Positions 26,651 to 36,144 of a stretch of 64,000 nucleotides of DNA are shown here, piece after piece (the stretch's first letter is position 1; every line of letters starts with the position of its first letter). The notes beneath the pieces were generated by a model. The model did not search any database. It saw only the letters and a program-made list of their open reading frames with translations, and had not been told where the DNA came from. The position numbers were made by a program, and so were the translations under genes. The DNA lies in assembly GCF_913777625.1 (NCBI RefSeq), contig NZ_CAJYTI010000008.1, positions 124,001-188,000 of the forward strand. The letters run 5' to 3'. This DNA is from an uncultured Sphingomonas sp. (GTDB lineage Bacteria > Pseudomonadota > Alphaproteobacteria > Sphingomonadales > Sphingomonadaceae).

Positions 26651-27972
26651 GGGCATTTCTCAAACGTCCCTCCGGGTTGATCGGGCAGGTCTTCGCGATC
26701 CTGCTGCTGACCATCCTGATCGAATTCGCCGTTTCGACGGTGCTGTACGAACGGGCAAGCCAGTTCGCCGTGCGCGACGACGAGGCCCGGCGGCTGGCCG
26801 AGCATCTGGTGATCGCCCGCAAGCTGCTCGCCGAACAGCCGCCGGCCCGGCGGGAGGGGCTGGCGCTCGAATTCACCACGTCGCGCTACGAAGTGCGGTG
26901 GATGCCGGCGCTTCCGCCAGCGCTGCGCGAACAACCCGACCTCGATCGGCTCTACGAGCAGGTCGTGCTGTGGGAGCCGAGCCTGGCGCAGGAAGGGCTG
27001 CGATTGCGGCTTACCTCGCAGGGGAGCCGTGCGTTGATCGTCGGCGCCGTGCCGATGCCCGATGGCAGCTGGATGTACTTCCGCACGCGCGAACAGATGC
27101 ACGCGGCGGACCTGGGCGCCTCGCGCGTGCTGCTGGCACTTGCCCCGGCGCTGGCGCTGATCCTGATCAGCGGCGTGCTGCTGCGGCGTATGCTGCTGCC
27201 GATGCGCCGGCTCGCGGTTGCCGCGGATCGCTTCGGCGCGGGCAGCGTGGTCGAGGTGCAGGAGGCGGGGCCGAAGGAATTGCGCCGCGTGATCAGCGCG
27301 TTCAACCGAATGCAGGCGCGCATCCAGCGGCTGATCGCCGATCGCACCCAGGCGCTCGCTGCGGTTGGGCACGACATGCGCACGCCGCTCGCACGGTTGC
27401 GGCTGCGGGCGGATGCGATCGCCGACCCGGACGTGCACGCCGCGGTGGAAACCGACATTACCGAGATGGAGGCGATGATCTCTTCGCTGCTCGCCTTTCT
27501 GGGCGGCGAGGGCGACAAGGAGACGCCGGCCCGCGTCGACCTCGCGGTGCTTTGCGCGACGATCGCCGACGACAATGCCGATCATGGCCGCGACGTCGAA
27601 TATGAAGGGCCGGACCATTTCGAGCATGTCGTCCGCCCGCTGATGCTGAAGCGGGCGCTCAACAATCTTGTCGACAACGCGGTGCATTATGCCGGGCAGT
27701 GCTGCATCCGGCTGGCGACCATGCCCGGTGGCGTGGCGGTGCGGGTGGAGGATCGCGGCCCCGGCATTCCCGAAGAGGACCTGCAGCGGGTGATGCAGCC
27801 CTTTGTCCGGCTCGACGCGGCGCGGTCGCGCGACACGGTGGGGTTCGGCCTCGGCCTGTCGATCGTCGCGCGGGCGGCGGAGGCGGAAGGGGGCAGCTTC
27901 CGCCTGACCAATCGCGCGGGCGGGGGGCTCTGCGCCGAAATCCTCCTGCCCCGCGATGGATCAAGCGCTTAG
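26647..27972 (+). CDS. Sensor histidine kinase, EnvZ-like
   Basis: Membrane kinase of 441 residues, partner of the preceding regulator. TM1 is at about 12-32, the periplasmic region at 33-158, TM2 at about 160-180, then HAMP. The H-box is LAAVGHDMRTPLARL with phospho-His242, and the ATPase domain has the N-box LNNLVDNAVHY, VEDRGPGIPEEDL and [18 protein letters not shown]. The layout resembles EnvZ-type kinases. The start is TTG at 26647, overlapping the regulator stop as TTGA, so translation is coupled and perhaps kept low. The periplasmic ligand is unknown. Confidence 0.92.
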   Translation: MRAFLKRPSGLIGQVFAILLLTILIEFAVSTVLYERASQFAVRDDEARRLAEHLVIARKLLAEQPPARREGLALEFTTSRYEVRWMPALPPALREQPDLDRLYEQVVLWEPSLAQEGLRLRLTSQGSRALIVGAVPMPDGSWMYFRTREQMHAADLGASRVLLALAPALALILISGVLLRRMLLPMRRLAVAADRFGAGSVVEVQEAGPKELRRVISAFNRMQARIQRLIADRTQALAAVGHDMRTPLARLRLRADAIADPDVHAAVETDITEMEAMISSLLAFLGGEGDKETPARVDLAVLCATIADDNADHGRDVEYEGPDHFEHVVRPLMLKRALNNLVDNAVHYAGQCCIRLATMPGGVAVRVEDRGPGIPEEDLQRVMQPFVRLDAARSRDTVGFGLGLSIVARAAEAEGGSFRLTNRAGGGLCAEILLPRDGSSA

Positions 27973-28076
27973 AAACGTTTCCTTACGAACCCGCCGCGAT
28001 GCAGCAAATGCGGCTGCTTAGCTTGGCCTCCTGAAGCGATGCCCGTGTCTGCGGGCCGCACCAAAGGAGCCAAGCC

Positions 28077-28772
28077 GTGAACGAAGTGATCGGACGCGTC
28101 GTCGATTTCGAGAAGCAGGTCTTCCCGAACCAGCACGCCCTCTATTCCCAGCTCGCAACCCACGGACAGAGCCCGAAGGCGCTCATGATCTCCTGCGCCG
28201 ATTCGCGCGTGGTGCCGGAGCAGATCATTCAGGCCAATCCGGGCGACCTGTTCGTCTGCCGCAATGCCGGCAACATCGTGCCGCCCTTCGCCACTCAGAA
28301 TGGCGGCGTGTCATCGACCGTCGAATATGCCGTGGCGGCGCTGGGCGTGCGCGACATCATCGTCTGCGGCCATTCGGACTGCGGCGCGATGAAGGCGCTG
28401 ATGAACCCGGAAATGCTGGAGGGCATGCCGAACGTCACCGCCTGGCTGCGCCACAGCCACGCCGCCAAGTGCGTTGTCGACGGCGGCTACGACAATCTGG
28501 AAGGCGCGGACGCCGTGCGCACCGCTGCGCTGGAGAATGTCGTCGTCCAGCTTGCCCATCTGCGCACGCACCCCTCGGTCGCGGCAGGCATCGCGCGCGG
28601 CGAGATCGCGCTGCACGGCTGGTTCGTCGATATCGGCGCGGGCATGGTGCTCGGCCTCGACGGCGAGACCGGTCGCTTCGTGCCGATCCGCGAGGATCGT
28701 GCCATGCCGGTGGCGCTGCCCGCCGGTCAGCGCCTCGCCCGCGACATCGTCTATGCGGAGGCAGCCGAATGA
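28077..28772 (+). CDS. Beta-class carbonic anhydrase
   Basis: Interconverts CO2 and bicarbonate. Its 231 residues have the zinc ligands Cys40, His99 and Cys102 in SCADSRVV and VCGHSDCGAM, with the Asp42/Arg44 dyad. NAGNIVPP and VEYAVAALGV are also typical. GTG at 28077 is the start, behind AAAGGAG. The stop overlaps the ATG of a SulP transporter, so the enzyme probably feeds on or supplies bicarbonate at the membrane. I see no N-terminal signal, so it is cytosolic. Confidence 0.95.
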   Translation: MNEVIGRVVDFEKQVFPNQHALYSQLATHGQSPKALMISCADSRVVPEQIIQANPGDLFVCRNAGNIVPPFATQNGGVSSTVEYAVAALGVRDIIVCGHSDCGAMKALMNPEMLEGMPNVTAWLRHSHAAKCVVDGGYDNLEGADAVRTAALENVVVQLAHLRTHPSVAAGIARGEIALHGWFVDIGAGMVLGLDGETGRFVPIREDRAMPVALPAGQRLARDIVYAEAAE

Positions 28773-30280
28773 CCATGGTCGCGGAAGCACCGAAGCCCAA
28801 GAGCTTCGTGCGCGACTTCACGGCGTCGATCGTCGTGTTCCTGGTGGCGATGCCGCTGTGCATGGGCATCGCCATCGCCTCGGGCGTGCCGCCGGAGAAG
28901 GGGCTGGTCACCGGCATCATCGGCGGCCTGGTCGTCGGCATGCTCGCCGGGTCGCCGCTCCAGGTGAGTGGCCCGGCGGCGGGGCTGGCCGTCATCGTGT
29001 TCGAGCTGGTGCGCGAGCAGGGCCTGTCCGCGCTCGGCCCGATCCTGATCCTTGCCGGCGCCATCCAGGTGGTCGCGGGCGTGCTGCGCGTCGGCGGCTG
29101 GTTCCGCGCGATCTCGCCGGCCGTCGTCCACGGCATGCTTGCCGGCATCGGCATCCTGATCGTCGTCGGCCAATATCATGTGCTGTTCGACGCCAAGCCG
29201 CTGTCGAGCGGGCTTGCGAACCTCGCAGCGATGCCAGGCCGTCTGCTCGGCCTGTCGTCGAGCCTCGCTGGGGCCGAGATGGCGCTGGGACTGGGCTTGC
29301 TGACGATCGTGACGATGCTCGGTTGGGACAAGTTCAAGCCGGCCGCCGTGAAACTTGTCCCCGGCGCGCTGATCGGCGTCGTCGCCGCGACGCTGGTGGC
29401 GTTCAGCCTCGGCCTTGATGTGACCCGCGTCACCGTGCCGTCGAACATCGTCTCGGCGATCGCGCTGCCGGAGAACGGCTTCCTCGCCAAGTGGATGGAT
29501 CCCGGCGTGATCACCGCCGCGATCGCCCTTGCCTTCATCGCCAGCGCCGAGACGCTGCTGTCGGCCGCAGCCGTCGATCGCATGCATGACGGCGTGCGGA
29601 CCAACTACAACAAGGAACTGCGCGCGCAGGGCATCGGCAACCTGCTGTGCGGCGTCGCCGGGGCGCTGCCGATGACGGGCGTGATCGTCCGCAGCTCGGC
29701 CAACGTCCAAGCCGGTGCGCAGACCAGGCTGTCGGCGATCCTGCACGGCGCCTGGATCCTGGGCTTCGTGGCGCTGCTGCCCTGGCTGCTGCGCGAGATT
29801 CCGATGGCGGCGCTGGGTGCCGTGCTGGTGGTGACCGGCGCCAAGCTCGTCAACCTCCGCCATGTTCGCCACCTGTTCGGCACCTATGGCCTGCTGCCCG
29901 CAGCGATCTGGGCGGTGACCTGCCTGCTCGTCGTCACCGAGGATCTGCTGACCGGCGTGCTGGTGGGGATCGCGCTGTCGCTGCTCGAGCTGGTGCCGAA
30001 CCTCCGTCGCCTCGGCCTCAAGGTCGATCAGCAGGAGGAAGCGGGCGAACATCGCATCGCGCTGGCGGGTTCGGCGACGTTCCTCACGTTGCCGAAGCTG
30101 TCGGATCGCCTCGAGTCGGTGCCCGGCGGCAAGTCCGTGCTGCTCGACGTATCACGGCTCGACGCGGTCGATCATAGCTGCGCGGAGCTGCTCAAGGATT
30201 GGCTCCAGCGCCGCCGGGCAGGCGGTTCGCCGGTAGAATTGCAGGGGGCCGGCGGCAAGACCGCCGTGCTGGCCGGCTAA
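28769..30280 (+). CDS. SulP-family anion transporter, probable bicarbonate transporter
   Basis: Inner-membrane transporter of 503 residues with about 10-12 hydrophobic helices and a cytosolic STAS domain at the C-terminus (LLDVSRLDAVDHSCAELL). The N-terminal VFLVAMPLCMGIAIASG and VSGPAAGLAVIVFELV are SulP signatures. SulP proteins carry sulfate, bicarbonate or dicarboxylates. Translational coupling to a carbonic anhydrase favours bicarbonate, as in BicA-type systems; that is an inference. ATG 28769 overlaps the carbonic anhydrase stop. A strong terminator follows. Confidence 0.88.
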   Translation: MTMVAEAPKPKSFVRDFTASIVVFLVAMPLCMGIAIASGVPPEKGLVTGIIGGLVVGMLAGSPLQVSGPAAGLAVIVFELVREQGLSALGPILILAGAIQVVAGVLRVGGWFRAISPAVVHGMLAGIGILIVVGQYHVLFDAKPLSSGLANLAAMPGRLLGLSSSLAGAEMALGLGLLTIVTMLGWDKFKPAAVKLVPGALIGVVAATLVAFSLGLDVTRVTVPSNIVSAIALPENGFLAKWMDPGVITAAIALAFIASAETLLSAAAVDRMHDGVRTNYNKELRAQGIGNLLCGVAGALPMTGVIVRSSANVQAGAQTRLSAILHGAWILGFVALLPWLLREIPMAALGAVLVVTGAKLVNLRHVRHLFGTYGLLPAAIWAVTCLLVVTEDLLTGVLVGIALSLLELVPNLRRLGLKVDQQEEAGEHRIALAGSATFLTLPKLSDRLESVPGGKSVLLDVSRLDAVDHSCAELLKDWLQRRRAGGSPVELQGAGGKTAVLAG

Positions 30281-30301
30281 ACGGGCACACCCCGAAGGAC
30301 T

Positions 30302-30337
30302 GGGGCGGTCTCCCACCGGGAGCCGCCCCTTTTTTTG
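30302..30337 (+). terminator. Rho-independent terminator after the SulP gene
   Basis: The GGGGCGG and CCGCCCC arms, extended by TCTCCC/GGGAG pairs, form a long GC stem followed by seven or eight T on the plus strand. It ends the carbonic anhydrase-SulP transcript right before the convergent kup stop. Confidence 0.9.
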
Positions 30338-30338
30338 T

Positions 30339-32237
30339 TCAGATTTCCAGCTGGCTACCCAGCTCGACGACACGATTGGTGGGGAGCTTGAAGAACTCCA
30401 TCGCGCTTTCGGCGTTGCGCACCATCCAGGCGAACAGTTTCTCGCGCCAGATCGCCATGCCGGGGCGCGACGAGGGCAGCAGCGTCTGGCGGGCGAGGAA
30501 GTAGCTGGTCTCCATCGGCCGGAAGGGCGCACCGCAGTCCTGGATGGCGGCCAGTGCCATCGGCACGTCGACCTCGTCCATGAAGCCATAGTGCAGCACC
30601 ACGCGGAAGAAGCCGTCACCCAGGGCCTCCATCGAGGTGCATTCCTTTCCCTGCACGTGCGGCACCTGCTCGATCGCCACGGTGAGCAGCACGATCCGCT
30701 CGTGCAGCACCTTGTTGTGCTTGAGGTTGTGGAGCAGGGCGGGGGGGATGCTGTCCGGGGTCGAGGTGAGGAACACCGCCGTGCCCTTGACCCGCGCGGC
30801 CGATTGCGCGGCGGAGCGGATGAACAGCGCGATCGGCATCGCCCCTTCCTGCAGCCGGGCGAGCACCAGCCGGCGCCCGCGCGACCAGGTGGTCAGCAGG
30901 ATGAACGCGACGGCGGCCACCAGCAGGGGGAACCAGCCGCCATCGGGGATCTTGGTGAGGTTCGAGGCGAAATAGGCGCCGTCGATCAGCAAGAAGATGC
31001 CGGTGACGAGACCCGCGAGCAGCGGGTGCCATTTCCACACGGCGAAGGTCAGCACGCCCAGCATGCAGGCAGTGATGAACATCGTGCCGGTCACCGCGAT
31101 GCCGTATGCCGAAGCGAGGTTGCTCGAGCTGCGGAAGCCGAGCGCCAGCAGCACCACCATCACCAGCAGGCCCCAGTTGACCAGCGGGACATAGATCTGC
31201 CCCGCCGCCTTGGCGCTGGTGTGCAGGATGCGTAGCCGCGGCAGGAAGCCGAGCTGCACCGCCTGTTGCGACACCGAGAAGGCGCCCGAGATCACCGCCT
31301 GGCTGGCGATCACCGTCGCCATGGTGGCGAGGATGACGAGCGGCAGGCGCCCCCATTCGGGCGCCATCAGGAAGAACGGGTTCTCGATCATCGCCGGGTT
31401 GCGCAGGATCGCCGCCGACTGGCCCAGATAGTTGAGCATCAGACACGGGAACGCGATGTACAGCCACGATACCATGATCGCGCGGCGGCCGAAATGGCCC
31501 ATATCGGCATAGAGCGCCTCGGCGCCGGTCACCGCCAGTACCACCGAGCCCAGGGCCAGGAAGGCGAGCATGGGATCGAGCGTGAAGAACTTCACCGCAT
31601 ACCAGGGGTTCAGCGCCCACAGGATTTCGGGTGCGGCGAGGATGCCGGAGACGCCGAGCACCGCGATCACCGCGAAATAGACCAGCATTACCGGCCCGAA
31701 CAGCTTGCCCACGCTGGCCGTGCCGCGCGCCTGGATGGCGAACAGCGCGACGAGGATGGCGACGGTCACCGGCAGCACCAGCGGGGTGAAGCCCGCTTCG
31801 ACCGTGGTCAGCCCTTCGACGGCAGACAGTACCGACACGGCCGGGGTGATGATCGCGTCGCCATAGAACAGCGCGGTGGCGATCACGCCGGTGAGGGTGA
31901 TGGCGACGCGCCAGCGGGTGTCGCCCATCTTGCGGGTGATCAGCGCGAGCAGCGCCAGGCTGCCGCCTTCGCCGCGATTGTCGGCGCGCAGGATCAGCGC
32001 GACATATTTGATCGTGACGATCGAGGTCATCGTCCAGAAGATCAGCGACAGCACCCCGTAGATGTGCGCCGGATCCAGGGCCAGCTTGTGGTGGCCGATG
32101 AAACTTTCCTTGAGCGAATAGAGCGGCGACGTTCCGATGTCGCCGAACACGACGCCAATGGCGCCGATAGCCAGAGCGCCGAACCGCTCCTGATGCGCAT
32201 GCGCGGGGGTATCCCCGTCGCTCGCTAGCTGCTCCAC
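30339..32237 (-). CDS. kup: Kup-family low-affinity potassium uptake protein
   Basis: Proton-coupled K+ importer of 632 residues, normal for Kup. About 12 TM helices fill the first 430 residues, including [17 protein letters not shown] near the N-terminus, [20 protein letters not shown] and [20 protein letters not shown]; a cytosolic C-terminal domain follows. The start chosen is GTG 32237 with GGAG 7 nt upstream; the frame is open further up, but those residues do not resemble the family. Kup convergent with a bicarbonate-type transporter suggests pH or ion homeostasis, though they are separate transcripts. Confidence 0.93.
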   Translation of the reverse strand: MEQLASDGDTPAHAHQERFGALAIGAIGVVFGDIGTSPLYSLKESFIGHHKLALDPAHIYGVLSLIFWTMTSIVTIKYVALILRADNRGEGGSLALLALITRKMGDTRWRVAITLTGVIATALFYGDAIITPAVSVLSAVEGLTTVEAGFTPLVLPVTVAILVALFAIQARGTASVGKLFGPVMLVYFAVIAVLGVSGILAAPEILWALNPWYAVKFFTLDPMLAFLALGSVVLAVTGAEALYADMGHFGRRAIMVSWLYIAFPCLMLNYLGQSAAILRNPAMIENPFFLMAPEWGRLPLVILATMATVIASQAVISGAFSVSQQAVQLGFLPRLRILHTSAKAAGQIYVPLVNWGLLVMVVLLALGFRSSSNLASAYGIAVTGTMFITACMLGVLTFAVWKWHPLLAGLVTGIFLLIDGAYFASNLTKIPDGGWFPLLVAAVAFILLTTWSRGRRLVLARLQEGAMPIALFIRSAAQSAARVKGTAVFLTSTPDSIPPALLHNLKHNKVLHERIVLLTVAIEQVPHVQGKECTSMEALGDGFFRVVLHYGFMDEVDVPMALAAIQDCGAPFRPMETSYFLARQTLLPSSRPGMAIWREKLFAWMVRNAESAMEFFKLPTNRVVELGSQLEI

Positions 32238-32380
32238 TGCAGGTCTCCATGCCCCGACTGATTCGGGGTGCCACGCGGTACGCCCGCGCCTTTTGGCGCA
32301 CCAGAGGATAAAGAAGCGTTCCCGCTCCGTTGCGGGAGGATTTCGGTGTCGGTGTGGCGCGTTTCCAATAGCGCAAATGG

Positions 32381-32414
32381 AAAGGGCCGCACCGATTACT
32401 CGGTACGGCCCTTG
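32381..32414 (-). terminator. Terminator of the rpsF-rpsR-rplI operon
   Basis: Minus-strand AAGGGCCGTACCGA and TCGGTGCGGCCCTTT arms form a long stem with a GTAA tetraloop-like centre, ending in a short T-run, 23 nt beyond the rplI stop. Confidence 0.75.
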
Positions 32415-32436
32415 CCCTGGTTCAAGCTCGAAAGCC

Positions 32437-33030
32437 TCAGCCCTGTGCGTCTTCCGCGGCAGGGGCTTCAGTCGCGATCTCGCCCGGCTCGGCGTTGGGA
32501 TCATAGTCCTCGGTGAAGCCGGTCTCGTCGCGCTCGAACATCGCCGAGGTGACGTCGACCCCCTGCGCCTGCATCTCGGCTTCTTCCGGCGACCGAGCAA
32601 CGTTGACCTTGACGGTCACCGCAACTTCCGGGTGCAGCGCGACGCGCACTTCGTACACGCCGATCGCCTTGATCGGACGGTCGAGCACGACCTGCGCCTT
32701 GTTGACCTTGTGGCCGTCGGCGGTCAGCACTTCGACCAGGTCGCGCACCGCGACCGAGCCGTACAGCTGGCCGGTGTTCGACGCCTGACGGATCAGGGTC
32801 ACCGAAACGCCCTCGAGCGTCTTCGATTCCTTCTCGGCCTCGACGCGACGGGTCGCGTTCTCGGCTTCGATGCGCTCGCGATTGGCTTCGAAGACCTTAC
32901 GGTTGGCTTCGTTGGCGCGCAGCGCCTTCTTGCGCGGCAGGAGGAAGTTACGGGCGAACCCGTCCTTAACCTTCACCACGTCGCCGATGTGGCCGAGCTT
33001 CTCAACGCGCTCCAGCAGAATGACTTCCAT
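32437..33030 (-). CDS. rplI: 50S ribosomal protein L9 with extended acidic tail
   Basis: Binds 23S rRNA at the base of the L1 stalk region. The N-terminal RNA-binding domain [19 protein letters not shown] and [13 protein letters not shown], the long connecting helix and the C-terminal domain ([14 protein letters not shown]) are present. At 197 residues it is about 45-50 longer than the usual 148-150. The extra residues at the end are acidic and rich in Glu, Asp, Ala and Pro ([16 protein letters not shown]). Last gene of the operon. Confidence 0.96.
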   Translation of the reverse strand: MEVILLERVEKLGHIGDVVKVKDGFARNFLLPRKKALRANEANRKVFEANRERIEAENATRRVEAEKESKTLEGVSVTLIRQASNTGQLYGSVAVRDLVEVLTADGHKVNKAQVVLDRPIKAIGVYEVRVALHPEVAVTVKVNVARSPEEAEMQAQGVDVTSAMFERDETGFTEDYDPNAEPGEIATEAPAAEDAQG

Positions 33031-33041
33031 GGATCCGCTCC

Positions 33042-33266
33042 TTACTTAACGATGTAGGGCAGCAGGCCCAGGTGACGGGCGCGCTTGATGGCCTGGGCCA
33101 GCTCGCGCTGCTTCTTCGCGCTCACCGAGGTGATGCGCGAGGGGACGATCTTGCCGCGCTCGGAGACGAAGCCCTGCAGCAGGCGGACGTCCTTGTAGTC
33201 GATCCGGGGCGCGTCCTTCGCGGAGAAGGGGCAGCTCTTGCGGCGGCGGAAAAACGGTCGTGCCAT
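33042..33266 (-). CDS. rpsR: 30S ribosomal protein S18
   Basis: A 74-residue small-subunit protein that pairs with S6 on 16S rRNA. The N-terminal basic [13 protein letters not shown], the [17 protein letters not shown] block and the C-terminal [19 protein letters not shown] are diagnostic. The order rpsF-rpsR-rplI is the common alphaproteobacterial one. Confidence 0.97.
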   Translation of the reverse strand: MARPFFRRRKSCPFSAKDAPRIDYKDVRLLQGFVSERGKIVPSRITSVSAKKQRELAQAIKRARHLGLLPYIVK

Positions 33267-33279
33267 GGTCTATCGCTCC

Positions 33280-33654
33280 TTATTCGCCGTCGAAACCGCC
33301 GTCGCGCTCGCGACGACCACGACGCTCGCGGTCACCCTTGCGCATCATCACCGACGGGCCCTGCTCGTGGCCGTCAACCTTGACGGTCATGTAGCGGATC
33401 ACGTCTTCGTTGATCTGCGTCTGGCGCTCCAGCTCGGCGACCACGCCGGCCGGGGCGTCGATTTCGAGCATGACATAGTGCGCCTTGCGGTTCTTCGCGA
33501 TGCGATAGGCCAGGCTGCGAAGACCCCAGGTCTCGGTCTTGACGACCTTGCCGTTGTTGTCTTCGACGATCTTGGTGGCGGTTTCCGCCAGCGCGTCCAC
33601 TTGCGCCTGTGCCAGATCCTGGCGCGCAAGGAACACATGCTCGTACAGAGCCAT
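33280..33654 (-). CDS. rpsF: 30S ribosomal protein S6
   Basis: Small-subunit protein of 124 residues, partner of S18. [41 protein letters not shown] and [11 protein letters not shown] fit the family; a charged Arg/Asp-rich tail follows. ATG 33654 has GGAAGAG upstream. First gene of the operon, preceded by a leader with a hairpin and U-rich tract. Confidence 0.96.
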   Translation of the reverse strand: MALYEHVFLARQDLAQAQVDALAETATKIVEDNNGKVVKTETWGLRSLAYRIAKNRKAHYVMLEIDAPAGVVAELERQTQINEDVIRYMTVKVDGHEQGPSVMMRKGDRERRGRRERDGGFDGE

Positions 33655-33728
33655 TCGTTCTCTTCCATGTTGGCCGATCGCTGACGCCGCCCCATGCGGG
33701 CGCCCCTCCGGCTGTCGTCTCGATAAAA

Positions 33729-33762
33729 CAAACGGAGCGGGCGCATTGCTGCTCCGCTCCGA
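33729..33762 (-). promoter_or_regulatory. Leader hairpin with U-rich tract upstream of rpsF
   Basis: On the minus strand CGGAGCGG (33761-33754) and CCGCTCCG (33740-33733) pair around a 13-nt loop, followed by TTTGTTTTATC. It looks like an intrinsic terminator placed at the very start of the rpsF leader, about 75 nt before the ATG, and could act as an attenuator. Confidence 0.55.
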
Positions 33763-33771
33763 TCGGCTGGC

Positions 33772-33799
33772 CTTACACGCAAGTCGGGGGCAAAGGCAA
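33772..33799 (-). promoter_or_regulatory. Candidate rpsF promoter
   Basis: Minus-strand TTGCCT (33799-33794) and TGTAAG (33777-33772) are separated by 16 nt. The predicted transcript would begin just before the leader hairpin. Confidence 0.45.
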
Positions 33800-33888
33800 G
33801 CCCGTTCGGCGCGCCGGACTTGCATCGCGCTGCCGTTCGGCTCTAACGGCCGCCGCCATTATAGAAGCGTTCGCAAAGAGGAGCCAAG

Positions 33889-34824
33889 ATGCGCGCATTC
33901 ATTTTCCCGGGCCAGGGCAGCCAGGCCGTCGGCATGGGCAAGGCGCTGGCCGAGGCGAGCCCCGCCGCGCGCGAAGTGTTCCAGGAAGTCGACGAGGCGC
34001 TGGGCCAGCATCTGTTCAAGCTGATGAGCGAGGGCCCCGAGAGCGACCTGACGCTCACCGCCAATGCCCAGCCGGCGATCATGGCCAATGCCATCGCGGT
34101 GCTGCGCGTGCTGGAGAAAGAAGGCGGCATCCGCCTGGCCGACAAGGCCGATTTCGTCGCGGGTCATTCGCTCGGCGAATATACTGCGCTGTGCGCCGCG
34201 GGCGCACTGGATCTCTCGACGACGGCGAAGCTGCTGCGCAAGCGCGGCGACGCGATGCAGTCGGCCGTGCCGGTGGGCGAGGGGGCGATGGCCGCGCTGC
34301 TCGGCGCCGATCTGGTCAAGGCGCAGGCGATCGCCGATGCCGCAGCCGAGGGTGAGGTGTGCACCGTCGCCAACGACAACGACCCTACCCAGGTGGTGAT
34401 CTCGGGCGCCCGCGCCGCGATCGAACGTGCGGTCTCGATCGCCAAGGAACATGGCGCCAAGCGTGCGCTGCTGCTGCCGGTCTCGGCCCCGTTCCACTGC
34501 CCGCTGATGCAGCCTGCGGCCGATGCGATGGAAGCCGCGCTCGCCGCAGTGGCGATCCAGGCGCCGCTGGTCCCGGTCTATGCCAATGTGACCGCCGCGC
34601 CGGTCGCCGATCCCGCCACGATCCGCACGCTGCTGGTCGAGCAGGTGACGGGCATGGTGCGCTGGCGCGAATCGGTTTCGGCGATGTTCGATGCGGGCGT
34701 GCATGATTTCGTCGAGCTGGGCGGCAAGGTGCTCGGCGGCATGGTCAAGCGCATCACGCCCGATGCAACCGTCACCAGCGTCGTGACGATGGACGACATT
34801 GAAGCGCTCGTGAAGGCGCTCTGA
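33889..34824 (+). CDS. fabD: Malonyl-CoA:ACP transacylase
   Basis: Loads malonyl groups onto ACP for fatty acid synthesis. Its 311 residues begin with AFIFPGQGSQAVGMG, carry the nucleophile serine in VAGHSLGEYTAL, and have the catalytic His in PVSAPFHCPLMQPA. ATG 33889 follows AGAGGAG. First of the fab cluster and divergent from rpsF; fabG follows after 12 nt. Confidence 0.96.
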   Translation: MRAFIFPGQGSQAVGMGKALAEASPAAREVFQEVDEALGQHLFKLMSEGPESDLTLTANAQPAIMANAIAVLRVLEKEGGIRLADKADFVAGHSLGEYTALCAAGALDLSTTAKLLRKRGDAMQSAVPVGEGAMAALLGADLVKAQAIADAAAEGEVCTVANDNDPTQVVISGARAAIERAVSIAKEHGAKRALLLPVSAPFHCPLMQPAADAMEAALAAVAIQAPLVPVYANVTAAPVADPATIRTLLVEQVTGMVRWRESVSAMFDAGVHDFVELGGKVLGGMVKRITPDATVTSVVTMDDIEALVKAL

Positions 34825-34836
34825 GGAGATACCGAC

Positions 34837-35577
34837 ATGTTTGATCTTACCGGAATGACCGCGCTCGTCACTGGCGCTTCGGGCGGCATCGGTTCGGCGA
34901 TCGCCAAGGCACTCGCGGCGCAGGGGGCGAAGCTCGCAGTGTCCGGCTCGAATGCCGAGAAGCTGGAAGCCTTCCGCGCCAGCCTCGGCGGCGAGCACGT
35001 CGCGCTGGCCTGCAACCTGTCCGACCGCGCCGCGGTCGACGCGCTGGTGCCGCAGGCAGTGGAAGCACTGGGCGGAAAGCTCGACATCCTCGTCAACAAT
35101 GCCGGCGTCACCCGCGACAACCTCGCGATGCGGATGAAGGACGAGGAGTGGGAGCAGGTGATCCAGGTCAATCTGGAAGCCGCGTTCCGCCTGATGCGCG
35201 CCGCCGCCAAGCCGATGATGAAGGCGCGGTTCGGCCGCATGATCTCGATCACCTCGGTGGTCGGCGCCACCGGTAATCCGGGCCAGGCTAACTATGCCGC
35301 CTCCAAGGCCGGCCTGGTCGGCATGTCCAAGGCGCTGGGGCAGGAACTCGCCAGCCGCAACATCACCGTGAACTGCGTCGCACCCGGCTTCATCCGGTCG
35401 GCGATGACGGACGTTCTGCCGGATGCGCAGAAAGAGGCGCTGCTCGGCCGCATTCCTGCCGGAAAGCTGGGCGAGGGCGACGATATCGGCGCGGCGGTCG
35501 TCTATCTCGCCAGCAAGGAAGCGTCCTATGTGACGGGGCAGACCTTGCATGTGAACGGCGGGATGGCGATGCTCTGA
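34837..35577 (+). CDS. fabG: 3-oxoacyl-ACP reductase
   Basis: NADPH-dependent reductase of the short-chain dehydrogenase family, 246 residues. The cofactor loop is VTGASGGIGSAIA, and the catalytic Ser-Tyr-Lys set is in ISITSVVG and NYAASKAGLVG. FabG identity is supported by length and by its place between fabD and acpP. The stop is followed by a short secreted-protein gene that interrupts the usual fabG-acpP spacing. Confidence 0.96.
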   Translation: MFDLTGMTALVTGASGGIGSAIAKALAAQGAKLAVSGSNAEKLEAFRASLGGEHVALACNLSDRAAVDALVPQAVEALGGKLDILVNNAGVTRDNLAMRMKDEEWEQVIQVNLEAAFRLMRAAAKPMMKARFGRMISITSVVGATGNPGQANYAASKAGLVGMSKALGQELASRNITVNCVAPGFIRSAMTDVLPDAQKEALLGRIPAGKLGEGDDIGAAVVYLASKEASYVTGQTLHVNGGMAML

Positions 35578-35610
35578 GCCAAGAGCCGGGGGGCGTGGAG
35601 TAGGAAGAAT

Positions 35611-36144
35611 ATGCGTCTGGTTTTTGCCGCCATACTTGCACTTGCCGCAGCAACCCCGGCCTTTGCGGGCCCCGCGGATCCCGCGTCGATCGGCTGTGTC
35701 GGGCAGAAGCTCGACGCGGCGGTGAAGGCGCAACTCGCCGTCAATGTCGAGCGCAACCTTGCCAATCCGGGACAGCGGCCGAGCTACGACCCTGCCGTTA
35801 CCCGCGGTCTCAACGACGCTACCACCGCCTGCGCCAACGAGCGCGGGTGGAGCGGTGCGGCGGCCTCGGCGTCGGGCGTCTACGCGCTCGCCGAAGTCGG
35901 CATGCCCGTCGCCCGGCGGGTGGTGCAGGCCAAGGGATTCGACCCCGCCGCGCTCGACCAGCAGTTCGCGGCGCTGCCCGAGGAGGTGCGCCGCGCGCCG
36001 CTGACCCCCAAGGCGACGCAGGATCTGATCCGCGCCGCCGTGACCGACGAGGCGCAGCAAACGCGTGCCAATGCCCAACTGCTCGCGCAATATTTTGCGT
36101 TTCTCAACACGCTGGAATATGCTGTCGCGGACTTTTCCCGATAG
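35611..36144 (+). CDS. Secreted protein of unknown function within the fab cluster
   Basis: A 177-residue protein with a clear signal peptide (LVFAAILALAAATPAFAGP, cleavage after AFA). The mature part is mainly helical, has two cysteines (SIGCVGQKL and TACANERGW) and no domain I recognise. It lies 33 nt after fabG and 101 nt before acpP, on the same strand. A GGGGCGTGGAG stretch precedes the ATG. Codon use matches its neighbours, so it does not look recently acquired. Confidence 0.72.
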   Translation: MRLVFAAILALAAATPAFAGPADPASIGCVGQKLDAAVKAQLAVNVERNLANPGQRPSYDPAVTRGLNDATTACANERGWSGAAASASGVYALAEVGMPVARRVVQAKGFDPAALDQQFAALPEEVRRAPLTPKATQDLIRAAVTDEAQQTRANAQLLAQYFAFLNTLEYAVADFSR

